Below are positions 10,522 through 20,646 of a stretch of 64,000 nucleotides of DNA, piece after piece. This DNA comes from Zygnema cylindricum (taxonomy: Eukaryota > Streptophyta > Zygnematophyceae > Zygnematales > Zygnemataceae), in the NCBI GenBank assembly GCA_037447655.1, contig JBBHKE010002990.1, positions 64,001 to 128,000 of the forward strand, given 5' to 3'. Below the pieces are notes generated by a model that saw only the letters and a program-made list of their open reading frames with translations, did no database searches and was not told where the DNA came from. The position numbers and the translations under genes were made by a program. Each line of letters begins with the position of its first letter. Position 1 is the stretch's first letter.

Positions 10522-11570
10522 TGTAGAAACTAATGGTTTTATTTGTATTTTCTAGGTTTGAAAAGAAATATAGAAGTCGAGGCAGTCTATCTCTAACTTC
10601 TCTCTCCAACTCTCAAACTTGTTGCAGTCACTGAGAAATTGAAGAGGAAGCTAGAGCCATGGCTACCTTGGCTATCCTGAGGTTTACAGGAATTTTATAT
10701 CAAGGTTTTTTTATTTATTTAAAAGGTATGTGGCGGCGGCAGGATTTGATCCTTGTACCTACCGGCCGGTAGATAGGAAATAGCCGGTAGCCTTAGCCGT
10801 TAAGTCTAGCCGTAGTATTACGTAACATGCAGTTTGATATTTATTTAAATGATTATACGTGCGATAAATCATTTAACTTAAATGGATTACGGGATACATA
10901 GATCCAGTAATATATAATGTACGAATTACGGTACGGACGAAAATCAATACCGCGCATTTGTTTCGTAAGTGAAACAAATACCGCGCATGTATTTATTACG
11001 GCTACGATTAAATCCGAATTTAATCGGACAGCCGGGATTAGCGCCGAGATCGCGGAGGAAGATTTTGGCAGTTTGTGGCCATCGCCATATCAGATGACGC
11101 GTGGCGAAATTCCGTTGGATTGTAGAATCTCTGGAGATTATGGCACCGAATCCAGATTTGACATGTGTCGACATTTAGGCCATGTCGTACAATGACCGTA
11201 CCTAAAGTACACCAGAGGCTGTACTTTTGCGTACGGAACTCAATTCTGATTGGTTCCGTACATCAGTAGATAGAGTCTGTGAGAGAGATAGGACTTAGAA
11301 AAATTAGAAGATAGGACCCCCTCTCCTAGAGAGCTTCTGTACAAAAGGTCAACTTTGACCCTCCATAACTTACTGCTCAGGGGAGCAAATTCAGAGATTC
11401 TTTTTGCTACCGACTCAGGAGAGTCTTGCCTTCACAAGGGTGCAGTTGGTCAGGTATTTTGTCTGCCAGGGTGGCAGTTATTTTTGCTGAAACACAAAGG
11501 GGTCAGGATTATCCTAGAGGCTTCTTGGAAGCTGTCTACTCTGAGGACTTATGGAGGTCTCAGAGTTTCA
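10522..11570 (+). repeat. 5' LTR of the complete copia element
   Basis: TGTAGAAAC start and AGAGTTTCA end; 1049 bp. It contains a GC-rich inverted repeat around 10752-10790 (ACCGGCCGGT) that belongs to the antisense tRNA-like module. Confidence 0.95.
10721..10806 (-). promoter_or_regulatory. tRNA-like (Pol III-type) module antisense in 5' LTR
   Basis: On the minus strand: A-box-like GACTTAACGGCTAAGGC, a stem CTACCGGC/GCCGGTAG, B-box-like GGATCAAATCC (10741-10751), then TTTT (10724-10721). AAATAAATATC lies about 35 bp upstream. Confidence 0.5.
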
Positions 11571-11585
11571 GGTTATGGGCCCACC
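11571..11585 (+). other. Primer-binding site for an initiator tRNA-Met half molecule
   Basis: GGTTATGGGCCCACC directly follows the 5' LTR. It is the exact complement of GGTGGGCCCATAACC, the anticodon arm of plant initiator tRNA-Met as I know it, rather than of the tRNA 3' end. This is the priming mode described for Drosophila copia and yeast Ty5, where a 5' half tRNA is used. Confidence 0.85.
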
Positions 11586-11633
11586 CTCTAGGGACCAATC
11601 TTTAATGGAACTGGCTTCATATATTGGGAAAGT

Positions 11634-12419
11634 ATGATGATAGGAGCTCTATGCGAAAAAAGGTTTTGGGGGATAGTGAGTGGACGGTTGGGGCATCCAT
11701 CAAGTCTTGGAATTCCTCTAGGGTTTGGAGGAACCAGATTCACCAGGAAAGAGGACCCACCTTCAACGGAGAAAACAAAAGAAGGAGAGGTGGTGGACAA
11801 AGGAAAGGAGAAGGAGACGACCACACCAATAGCAACTGGTTCGACATTCATGTCATCTATTCCGAGGAATGAGGAGAATGATACTGAAACTTGGGACTTC
11901 AACAATATGGCGGCAAAGCACTTCATCCTACGCAATCTCACTCAAGGACTTGCATGTCTTCATTTGCAGGTAGAAAGAGCATCCGATCTTTGGATGGCTC
12001 TCATAGAGATGTACCGAAGTGGTACGATTCAGCAACAACAGTTGGCTGATCAGAAAGTTAAGGAGTTTGTATACAAAGGGGGAAATATGTTGGATTTTTG
12101 CAATGAGCTTGCTACACTCTTCATGGAGCAACAGAGTGCGGGAAAAGATTTTAGTGAAAAAGAAAAGGTTAACTGTTTAATAATGAAGTTACCTGATGAG
12201 TTTGTGAACATAGTTTACCATGTGCAGGACTTGCCTGACTCAAGGTGGATATGGAACTCAGTGGTAGGGATGATTCTCGTTCAAGAGAATACAATTGAGA
12301 TCCGAAAGGGAGGAAAGAGTGGCCAAGCCTTGGCAACAGCGACTGATTGGAGGAACAGGGATTCCCGAAAACCGGTCGGAAACTATGGGGGTAGGGAGCA
12401 GAAAAAAACAGGCCGATGA
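11634..12419 (+). CDS. gag: Copia Gag (capsid region)
   Basis: A 261-codon frame starting 49 bp after the PBS. Residues about 95-230 match the plant copia Gag (UBN2-type) region: AKHFILRNLTQGL, then DLWMALIEMY and DFCNELATLFMEQ..GKDFSEKEKVNCLIMKLPDEF. It ends in a different frame from the zinc-knuckle segment, with about 125 bp of overlap. Gag would form the virus-like particle. The usual F.G..Y..W start motif is not visible in this frame, so the N terminus may be altered. Confidence 0.8.
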   Translation: MMIGALCEKRFWGIVSGRLGHPSSLGIPLGFGGTRFTRKEDPPSTEKTKEGEVVDKGKEKETTTPIATGSTFMSSIPRNEENDTETWDFNNMAAKHFILRNLTQGLACLHLQVERASDLWMALIEMYRSGTIQQQQLADQKVKEFVYKGGNMLDFCNELATLFMEQQSAGKDFSEKEKVNCLIMKLPDEFVNIVYHVQDLPDSRWIWNSVVGMILVQENTIEIRKGGKSGQALATATDWRNRDSRKPVGNYGGREQKKTGR

Positions 12420-13200
12420 GTTCGAACCAAGGGCTCCCAAAGGTCTATGTCACTTTTGTAAGAAACCGGGGCACTATATGGCAGAGTGCACTAAGCTAAC
12501 CGAGCTTCGGTTAAAGGAGGGGCAGACCGGTGGTACACCGAGAGGAAAGAAAAAGGCCCTTGTCACACAGGTACTTGAGGCTGAATCCGAGGACGAGGAC
12601 GATGAGCTCCTTTTGGATGAGGAGTTGGAGGCGAAAAATGAGGTCGAAATTCCACGAAGGCAGAAATGTGCTTACGGTGGATTGAAAGGTGAAGCAGGCT
12701 GGATTGTAGATTCAGGTGCCTCCATGCACATGTGTAAGGATAGACACCTGTTCACTAAGATAAGAAAGATTCTCACCGTAGAGATAGAGTACGGGGATGG
12801 GAGGATAGTCACCACTACTCTTGTAGGATCGGTAGATCTAAAAGTGTTAGTAGAAGGAAAGACATCCATATTAACATTCTCCGATGTATTGTTTATTCCG
12901 GAGCTGAACAAAAATCTTATCTCTACATCAGTATTAGATGATAAGGGTTTTTTTACTAGCACTAGGGAAGGAGTCTTTACTGCTATTTTAGAGGATGATG
13001 TCTATTTCATTGCTGAGAAAGGTAGCCATGGGATGTTTAGGCTGATCTTAAGTAATGAAAAAAAGAAACTTTATTATTCTGGTGTTCATGATATCATGAT
13101 GTGGCATAAGAGGCTTGGGCATGTGAATATAGATAAGTTAAGAGAGATGAAAAAGATGGGAGTGGTGGAAGGGATTCAGTTCATTGTGGTGATGATATAA
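12295..13200 (+). pseudogene. Gag zinc knuckle, protease and pre-integrase segment
   Basis: An open frame of 301 codons. The nucleocapsid knuckle CHFCKKPGHYMAEC (C-X2-C-X4-H-X4-C) is at about 12450, an acidic linker follows, then the aspartic protease motif WIVDSGAS at about 12700, and the pre-integrase block MMWHKRLGHVN at about 13100. The frame shifts near 13190 just after GIQF, where the related element at 19618-20178 continues smoothly, so this is a disabling indel. Confidence 0.85.
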
Positions 13201-13678
13201 GTGATTGTAGTAGATGTGCTCAAAGTAAAGCACACAGATTACCCTTTCCTAAGTCAGCCACCTACAAGGGAGAAAAAATTCTAGATCTAGTACACATAGA
13301 TATTTGGGGACCGGCTAAAGTGCCCTCACCGGGGGGAAGAGATTTATGATGACTATAACTGATGATTGGTCTCGGTATTCCCGGGTATATTTTTTGAAAA
13401 ACAAGTCCGAAGCTGAGGATTGTTTTAGACAATATAAAGCATGGAGCGAAAAACTCAATGAAACTCCAATCAAGAGAGTAAGGAGTGACAATGGTGGAGA
13501 GTATACTTCTAACCAGTTTGAGGATTTTCTGAGGGAAGATGGGGTTCAACACCAAAAGACAGTTCCATAAAATCCGGAACAGAATGGGGTAGCTGAAAGG
13601 TTAAATAGAACACTAAGTGATAGTGCTAGAAGTATGTTGTCAGATAAAAAGATAGGAAAAAGGTTTTAGGCAGAAGCA
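13198..13678 (+). pseudogene. Integrase core, frameshifted
   Basis: Readable only by switching frames: a zinc-binding C-X2-C segment (DCSRCAQSK), then DIWGPAKV with the first catalytic Asp, then a shift near 13338, then MTITDDWSRY, SDNGGEYTSNQF and EQNGVAERLNRTL with the remaining D and E. In-frame stops interrupt it at 13568-13570 (after KTVP) and about 13667 (before AEAMN). Confidence 0.85.
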
Positions 13679-15529
13679 ATGAACTGTGCTAATTACCTAA
13701 AGAATAAAGTTCTTACTGCAGCTATAAAAGATCAAACACCTTATGAGAGATGGACAGGCCGGAAACCAGACATATCTCACTTAAAGGTTTTCGGCAGTCA
13801 AGTGTTCAATCTAGATACTGATCGGTCCAATTGGAAGCTAGATCCTAAAGGAAAACCGGGATACTTATTAGGATATGATGAGGATGTTAAAGGATATAGA
13901 GTTTATGATCTAAAAAGGGAAGATATAATCTTAGTAAAGCATCTAGTAGTTATGGATGAAGGAAAGTCTGTGGATCCCTTTAAATATACAAAGTCAGTAA
14001 AAATCAGATTTGAGTCAGAAAATTCGGATGACTTTGAGCTTCCTAACTATCCAGGTTTTAGAGAAGATGACATTCTTGCAGGAACAAATCAGACCGAAAA
14101 GGACTCGGCTGTGGAAACTCCAGTGACAACTCTACTCGAAGCGGAAGACGTGGTGGAAATTGATTCGGAATCAAGGGATAGGGGAGAAGCCGAGTTTGTT
14201 CGAAAGAATCCACGAGAACCATCTATTCCGGCCTCAGATTATGAGGGGGGGAGGAGAAGTAGCAAAAGACTGCAAGAAAAACAGGTTAATGACAAGGTAA
14301 CTAAACTATCTCATCAAGATGAACCTCAAACTTATGGAGAGGCGATGACTTGTCTAGAAAGAAACCGGTGGAAGACAGCCATCAATGAGGAGATGGCTTC
14401 AATCATGGCAGCCGATACTTGGGAGCTGGTGGACTTTCCACCTAACCGAAAACTAATCGGTTGTAAGTGGGTTTTCAAATTAAAACTGAACCCAGATAAC
14501 ACAATCGAACGCTACAAGGCCAGATTAGTGGCAAAGGGATTTACACAAAAGGAAGGAATTGACTACGAGGAAACCTTTGCCCCGGTGGTCAGATTTCCCT
14601 CTGTCCGCATACTTCTCAGTTTAGCAGCGGCGGAAGACATGGAAGTGCATCTGATGGACATCAAGACAGCCTTTTTGCATAGAGAATTGGAAGAGGAGAT
14701 CTTCATGCGACAACCCGAAGGTTTTGTGGAGGAAGGAGAGGAGAGTAAGGTATGCCGGCTGATTAAATCTCTTTATGGTTTGAAACAGGCACCTCGACAA
14801 TGGAATAAGAAGCTTGATGAGTTTCTTACCGGTCGGGGATATATTCGGATCAGCTCAGATCACTCAATCTATGTTTTTGAAGATGAGGAAGGTTTGATAT
14901 TTATTGCAGTTTATGTTGATGATTTGCTTGTATTAAGTAAATCAAAGGAAAAAATTAACAAATTGCAAACTGATCTTAAGGGGAGATTTGAAATGAAAGA
15001 TATGGGAGAAGCAAGATATATTTTGGGAATTCAAGTAGAGAGAGACCCAAAAAGGAAAATTATAAAACTGACTCAAAAGGAAGCAATAGGGAACATGCTT
15101 GAAAAATTTCAAATGGATAAAGCTAATAATTGTACAACTCCAATGGAGTTGAAGAAGGGAAGTGAGGGGAGTGAGGAAGAACGAGTCATAGTCTTAGACG
15201 AGGAATTATCTCCTGATGAACAGAAGTTCATGCAGACTATTCCTTACAAGCAAGTAGTGGGAAGTCTAATCTATTTTATGAATTGTACCCGGCCGGATTT
15301 AGCTGCAGCTGTAGGAGTGCTGAGTAGAAGTCTAAATGCTCCCACTAAGAAGGATTGGGAGGCAGCTAAGAGAGTCCTTAGATATTTGGTAGGAACTAGG
15401 GATCTATGGTTGCATTTGGGTGGGGAGAATACTGACATCACTACTTGGAGTGATGCCAGTTATGGTGATGCTCCGATGAGGAGATGCACTTCTGGATATG
15501 TATTATATGTGGGTGATGGGGCTTGCTGA
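13679..15529 (+). CDS. pol: Copia integrase C-terminus, reverse transcriptase, RNase H start
   Basis: A 616-codon open frame. Residues 1-105 are the integrase C-terminal region (YERWTGRKPDISHLKVFG, GYDEDVKGYRVYD). The RT starts at about 215 with NEEMASI..TWELVD and IGCKWVFKLK. RARLVAKGFTQ-like and YEETFAPVVR motifs follow, then the catalytic IAVYVDDLLVL at about 410. RNase H begins near 560 with the TTWSDASYGDAP Asp. It ends early at TGC TGA where relatives read tryptophan. It copies element RNA into DNA in the virus-like particle; here RT is intact but not joined to working neighbours. Confidence 0.93.
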   Translation: MNCANYLKNKVLTAAIKDQTPYERWTGRKPDISHLKVFGSQVFNLDTDRSNWKLDPKGKPGYLLGYDEDVKGYRVYDLKREDIILVKHLVVMDEGKSVDPFKYTKSVKIRFESENSDDFELPNYPGFREDDILAGTNQTEKDSAVETPVTTLLEAEDVVEIDSESRDRGEAEFVRKNPREPSIPASDYEGGRRSSKRLQEKQVNDKVTKLSHQDEPQTYGEAMTCLERNRWKTAINEEMASIMAADTWELVDFPPNRKLIGCKWVFKLKLNPDNTIERYKARLVAKGFTQKEGIDYEETFAPVVRFPSVRILLSLAAAEDMEVHLMDIKTAFLHRELEEEIFMRQPEGFVEEGEESKVCRLIKSLYGLKQAPRQWNKKLDEFLTGRGYIRISSDHSIYVFEDEEGLIFIAVYVDDLLVLSKSKEKINKLQTDLKGRFEMKDMGEARYILGIQVERDPKRKIIKLTQKEAIGNMLEKFQMDKANNCTTPMELKKGSEGSEEERVIVLDEELSPDEQKFMQTIPYKQVVGSLIYFMNCTRPDLAAAVGVLSRSLNAPTKKDWEAAKRVLRYLVGTRDLWLHLGGENTDITTWSDASYGDAPMRRCTSGYVLYVGDGAC

Positions 15530-15894
15530 TGGAATAGTAAACAGCAAAAGGTTATTGCTCAGTCCACCATGGAGGCTGAGTATATGGCCTCTTGCTCTGC
15601 TGTAAAAGAATTGATGTGGGTCAAGTCTTTGCTTGGTGAGCTTGGTCACCTTAAGAGTGGTGTGCAGAAAATATTTTGTGATAATTAGGCAGCAATCGCT
15701 ATTTCTGCCAATCCCAAACATCATTTTAAAGCCAAACACATGGACATCAGACTCAGCTTTGTTAGAGAGAAAGTAGAAAACAAAATAATCAGTTTAGAGT
15801 ACATACCAGATAGTGAGATGGTAGCAGATATGATGACCAAACTTGTGCCTTCCCCTAAGCTAATTTTTTGCAGGGAGAAGTGTGGTCTAAAATA
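15530..15894 (+). pseudogene. RNase H C-terminal remainder
   Basis: Continues the frame after the TGA stop: STMEAEYMAS with the RNase H Glu, ELMWVKSLLGELG, DN*AAIAIS (a CAG to TAG stop near 15688), MVADMMTK, then the natural stop at the end of CGLK. Confidence 0.9.
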
Positions 15895-15906
15895 AAAGAT
15901 TGACTA

Positions 15907-15920
15907 GAAAATAAGGGGAG
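15907..15920 (+). other. Polypurine tract
   Basis: GAAAATAAGGGGAG immediately before the 3' LTR; it would prime plus-strand DNA synthesis. Close relatives precede the LTRs starting at 328, 9894 and 21658. Confidence 0.85.
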
Positions 15921-16969
15921 TGTAGAAATTAATGGTTTTATTAGTATTTTCTAGGTCTGAAAAGAAATATAGAAGTCGAGGCAGTCTATCTCTAACTTCT
16001 CTCTCCAACTCTCAAACTTGTCGCAGTCACTGAGAAATTGGAGAGGAAGCTAGAGCCATGGCTACCTTGGCTATCTTGAGGTTTACGTGAATTTTATATT
16101 AGGGTTTATTTATTTATTTAAAAGGTATGGGCCGGCGGCAGGATTTAATCCTTGTACCTACCGGCCGGTAGATAGGAAATAGCCGGTAGCCTTAGCCGTT
16201 AAGTCTAGCCGTAGTATTACGTAACATGCAGTTTGATATTTATTTAAATGATTATACGTACGATAAATCATTTAACTGAAATGGATTACGGGATACATAG
16301 ATCCAGTAATATATAATGTACGAATTCCGGTACGGACGAAAATCAATACCGCGCATTTGTTTCGTAAGTGAAACAAATACCGCGCATGTATTTATTACGG
16401 CTACGATTAAATCCGAATTTAATCGGACGGCCGGGATTAGCGCCGAGATCGCGGAGGAAGATTTCGGCGGTTTGTGGCCATCGCCACATCGGATGACGCG
16501 TGGCGAAATTCCGTTGGATTGTAGAATCTCTGGAGATTATGGCACCGAATCCGGATTTGACATGTGTCGACATTTAGGCCATGTCGTACAATGACCGTAC
16601 CTAAAGTACACCGGCGGCTGTACTTTTGCGTACGGAACTCAATTCTGATTGGTTCCGTACATCAGTAGATAGAGTCTGTGAGAGAGATAGGACTTAGAAA
16701 AATTAGAAGATACGACCCCCTCTCCCAGAGAGCTTCTTTACAAAAGGTCAACTTTGACCCTCCATAACTTACTGCTCAGGGGAGCAAATTCAGAGATTCT
16801 TTTTGCTACCGACTCAATGGAGTCTTGCCTTCACAGGGGTGCAGGTGGTTAGTGTTTTTGTCTACCAGGGTGGCAGTTATTTTTGCTGAAACACAAAGGG
16901 GTCAGGATTATCCTAGAGGCTTCTTGGAAGCTGTCTACTCTGAGGACTTATGGAGGTCTCAGAGTTTCA
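15921..16969 (+). repeat. 3' LTR of the complete copia element
   Basis: 1049 bp, TGTAGAAAT to AGAGTTTCA, collinear with the 5' LTR without net indels and followed by the target copy ATCCG. Confidence 0.95.
16120..16205 (-). promoter_or_regulatory. tRNA-like (Pol III-type) module antisense in 3' LTR
   Basis: Same as the 5' LTR copy, except that the B-box-like sequence is GGATTAAATCC. The T-run at about 16123-16120 is retained. Confidence 0.5.
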
Positions 16970-18178
16970 ATCCGGTCTAGTACAATTCATAAAATAGATT
17001 AGATTGCCCACTATTTGTCTATAAGGAATGGTTTCCATGAACTTATTTTCTTCAGATCTAAACTCATCATCCAAGATTATAACTCTTTCGTCTACACTCC
17101 CCTCACTTCCCTTTCTTAGCTCCATTAGAGTTGTACAACTATTAGCCTTGTCTATTTGAAATCTTTCCAACATGTTTACAGTGGCGTCCTTTTGAGTTAA
17201 TCTTATTATCTTTCTATCTCTATCTCTTTCTTCCTGAATTCCAAAAATATATCTCACCTCTCTCATATCCTTTATCTCAAATCTCCCTTTTAACTTTGTT
17301 TTCAGTTTATTATTTTGTCCATATATTTATTTAAAACAAGCAAATCATGAACGTAGATTGCAATTAAAATAATACCTTCCCCATCTACAAACAAGTAAAT
17401 TGAATGATCTGATTTTATCCTCATATATCCTTGACTTGTAAGAAACTCATCAAGCTTCTGGTTCCATTGAAGCCATAGAGAGATTTGATCAGCCGGCATG
17501 CCTTGCTTTCTTCTCCTTGTTCCACGAACCCTTTGGGTTATTGCATGAATATCTCCTTTTCTAGCTCTCCATGAAGGAAGGATGTATTGATGTCCATCTG
17601 GTGCACCTCCATGTCTTTTGCTGCCACCAGACTGAGAAGGATATGGACTGAGGGAAACCTGACGAGCGAGGTAAAGGTTTCCTCGTAGTCTATTACCTCT
17701 TTCTGAGTAAATCCTTCGGCTACTAACCGAGCCTTATAACAATCAATTATGTTATCCTGGTACAGTTTCACTTTGAATACCCACTTACATCCAATCGCCT
17801 TTTGGTCAGGTGGACAGTCCACCAACTCCCAGGTATCAGCCGCCATAATTGAGGCAATTTCCTCATTGATGTATGTCTTCCATCGGTTTCTCACCAGGTA
17901 GTTCATTGCCTCTTTATACGTTTCCGGCTCCTCCGATGGCACGATTTGGTCACTTTGTTGTTGACTTGCTTTTCTTGCAGCAATTTGTTGCTTCTCCTTC
18001 CTCCTTCAAAATTTGCAGCTGGTACAGATGGGTATCGTGGATTCTTTCTAACTGTTTTAGTTTTTCCTCTCTCCCTTAGTTCCGGTTCAATTTCCACAAC
18101 GTCTTTTGCTTGTAGCCGAGATGTCACTTGAGGTTCCAGTGTTTGCTTGTCTCGGGTCAGATTTGTTCCGACAAAATC
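16970..18178 (-). pseudogene. RT part of the older copia element
   Basis: Minus-strand continuation of 9908-10521. From high to low coordinates: linker VVEIEPELRERGK, AANFEGGRRSNK, RT start EEIASIMAADTWELVD, IGCKWVFKVK, IDYEETFTSLVRF, AIYVHDLLVL (YVDD changed to YVHD), then EVRYIFGIQ and SLIYFMNCTRPD. Frame breaks lie between 17302-17538 and around 17270. It is broken at 18178 by a solo LTR. Confidence 0.9.
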
Positions 18179-19214
18179 TGTTGTTCTACGACCACTGGAG
18201 CAGGTGGAGTAGCAGCTGTAGTAGTAGAAATAGACATAAATCAACACAGAAACTTACCAAGAATCCTATGAAATAGCTACTTTCTACAGCTCAATTAAGT
18301 TAACACAATGGTCCTAACTGCTTCAAACTATACCACATTATAATGAATCACAAAGTTTGACAACTCCGAAAGTTTTAGCACAATTGATTCAACATACACT
18401 AAGATATGCAACTCATAAGTTTCCCAAAAACACTGTGCAGGTTACACAGTCTAGAAGTCTGAATACAAAAAACATTCTAAGTCCTAACTCTTATACTCTT
18501 AGTGAGTATCTACTTTTAGTATTCCTATGACATAATGTTGTAGCGTCGATACAGGTGTTCCTAAGAAATATGTCAAAAACACAAAACTACCACTGAGATC
18601 TAATTACTCCTAATCACGCTAAAACTAATTTACCACTGTACAACTAATATTACTGAGAATCTGTACTAAGTGATTGTACAAATACTCGCCGACGGCTAGT
18701 TTCGTTTGTCCAGATATGTCCACTCAGTTGTTTTTAAAACATCCGCCTGCTAGTTACGTTTGTCCACATATGTCCACTCAGTTGTTTTTAAAACATCTGT
18801 CAGTAAATCATCTGTGAATCTCGTCCGTTGACTCGATTATGTTCAACCGTAGCAACGCAGTGTAGTTCCAGATCACATTCTAATATCCGCACTTTCGCAG
18901 CAGCTGCGTTGTCCCATACCAAAAATAGCCGCAGCTGCGTTTGTCTTGTTGCGTAGCAACTGTGTTGTCTTGTACCAAGATATCCGTAGTTGGTTTGTCG
19001 CGTTGCGTCGCAGGTTGTGTTCCTCCGTACGGACCATATCAAAAATTAACTGCAGCTGCGCTTGTTCCATCTACGTCGCAACTGCGCTGTTCCAATGCTG
19101 GTGTCGGTACCAATAAAGCTTTCACTGTGCTTCAAGTGACAACGCGTGTCCGTATAGATCTATTTTCCCGCCGTCCTATAAATTTGGTGAGACTTAAGCT
19201 TTCAAAAACGAACA
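18179..19214 (-). mobile_element. Solo LTR inserted in the older copia element
   Basis: Runs on the minus strand from TGTTCGTTTTTGAAAGC (19214) to GTAGAACAACA (18179), 1036 bp. It is flanked by AAATC (18174-18178) and AGATC (19215-19219), a near-perfect 5-bp duplication. The copia coding sequence reads across the site (REDDD on one side, DFVGTNLT on the other, matching REDDILAGTNQT in the complete element). A short frame MSISTTTAATPPAPVVVEQ begins at 18237 and is open to the LTR end. It holds degenerate GACAACGCAGCTGCG-type repeats (about 18890-19090). Confidence 0.85.
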
Positions 19215-19219
19215 AGATC

Positions 19220-20646
19220 ATCATCTTCTCGTGTTAATTGTAAGCTCAAAGTCAAGAATTTTTTGACTCAAACTATTTTGATCGACTTGTTTTTTTGGGA
19301 TCTATAGATTTCCCTTAATCCATAACCACTAGATGTTTCACTAGGTTTATATCTTCTCTCTTGAGATCATAGACTTTATATCCTTCTACAACTTCTTCAT
19401 ATCCTAAGATATTGTGGTTTTCCTTTCGGATCTAACTTCCAATTTGACTGATTTGTGTCTAGACTGGACACTTGACTACCAAAAACCTTTATGTGTGAAA
19501 CTTCTGGTTTTCGGCTGGTCCATCAATCATAAGGTGTTTGTCTTTTTACTGCCAAAGTAAGAACTCTATTCTTAAGATAATTTGGATAGTTCATTGCCTC
19601 AGCCCATAATCTCTTTCCTATCTTCTTACCTGACAGCATACTCCGGCACTATCACTTAGTGTCCTACTTAACCACTCGGTTACACCATTCTGCTCTAGAT
19701 TTTCAGGGACTGTGTTTTGGTGTTGTGTTCTATCTTCTCTAAGGAAATCCTCAAACTGATTGGAGGTATACTCTCCCCCATCATCACTCCTTACTCTCTT
19801 AATAGTGGTTTCATGGAGTTTCTCAATCCATGCTTTATATTTCTTGAAAATCTTTGGAGCCTCTGATTTTTTTTTTTTGAAAATACACTCTTGAATACCG
19901 AGACCAACGTCATTGATAGTCATCATAAATCTCTTACCTCCGAGTAAAGGCACTTTAGCCGGTCCCCATATGTCAGTGTTTATAAAATCTAAAACTTTTT
20001 CTCCTTTATAAGTGGTTACTTTTGGAAATGGTAACCTGTGTTCCTTACTTTGAACACATCCACTACAGTCACTTAGATTTTCACTTTCAACAAACTGAAT
20101 CCCTTCCACTACTCCCATCTTTTTCATCTCTTTCAATTTATCTAAATGCACATGTCCAAGCCTCTTATGCCATAACATAATATCATGAACACAAGCATAA
20201 TAAAGATTTTTCTTTTCATTGCTTAAAATCAGCCTAAATATCCCTTGGCTACCTTTTTCAGCAGTGAAATAGACTTCCTCCTCAAAACTAGTTGTAAAGG
20301 TTCCCTTCTTAGTGCTAGTTTCAAAACCCTAATCATCTAACACAGATAGTGAGATGAGGTTATTGTTTAACTCAAGAATAAATAACAAATCAGAGAATAT
20401 CACTATGGATGTCTTCCTTCCACTAAGACTTTCAGATCTACCGATCTTTCCAAAGTAATTGTGACTACCCTCCCATTCCCATACTCTACCTCTACGGTGG
20501 GAATCTTTCTCATCTTTCTAAATAAGTGTTTATCCTTATATATATGCATAGAAGAACCTGAATCCACAATCCAACCTGCTTCACCAATCAGTCCTCTGTA
20601 GGCACATTTCTATTTTCGTGGGATGTTGACTTCGGTCTTCTAATTC
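19220..20646 (-). pseudogene. Protease/integrase part of the older copia element
   Basis: High to low: KCAYRGLIGEAGWIVDSG (protease, with a stop before KCAY), protein-level match to the core of the complete element, then an open frame 19618-20178. That frame has MLWHKRLGHVHLDKLKEM, a C-X2-C pair, DIWGPAKVPLLGGKRFMMT, SDDGGEYTSNQF and EQNGV. After further frame breaks it continues through GYKVYDLKRED and KHLVVMD to the solo-LTR site. Gag is missing, because the next LTR begins at 20647. Confidence 0.88.

Larger units (their letters stand above)
10522..16969 (+). mobile_element. Complete Ty1/copia LTR retrotransposon
   Basis: A 6448-bp element: 5' LTR 10522-11570, PBS 11571-11585, gag, protease, integrase, RT, RNase H, purine tract 15907-15920, 3' LTR 15921-16969. 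The order integrase before RT defines copia. The target duplication ATCCG is perfect (10517-10521 and 16970-16974), and the insertion splits the RT/RNase H of an opposite-strand copia element. Both LTRs are 1049 bp with no net length change, but I count about a dozen substitutions in the first 230 bp, so it is not a recent insertion. The frame is broken in at least three places and carries extra stops, so it cannot supply its own intact polyprotein. Confidence 0.97.

Noticed and set aside
10917-11195. 92-codon frame repeated at 16316-16594
   Set aside because: It lies wholly in the two LTR copies; there is no domain, and the conservation is due to LTR identity.
12295-12419. Gag/pol overlap in the complete copia element as a programmed frameshift
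   Set aside because: Copia elements normally use one frame, and this element has further random frame breaks and stops (13190, 13338, 13568, 13667, 15527, 15688), so decay is the simpler explanation.
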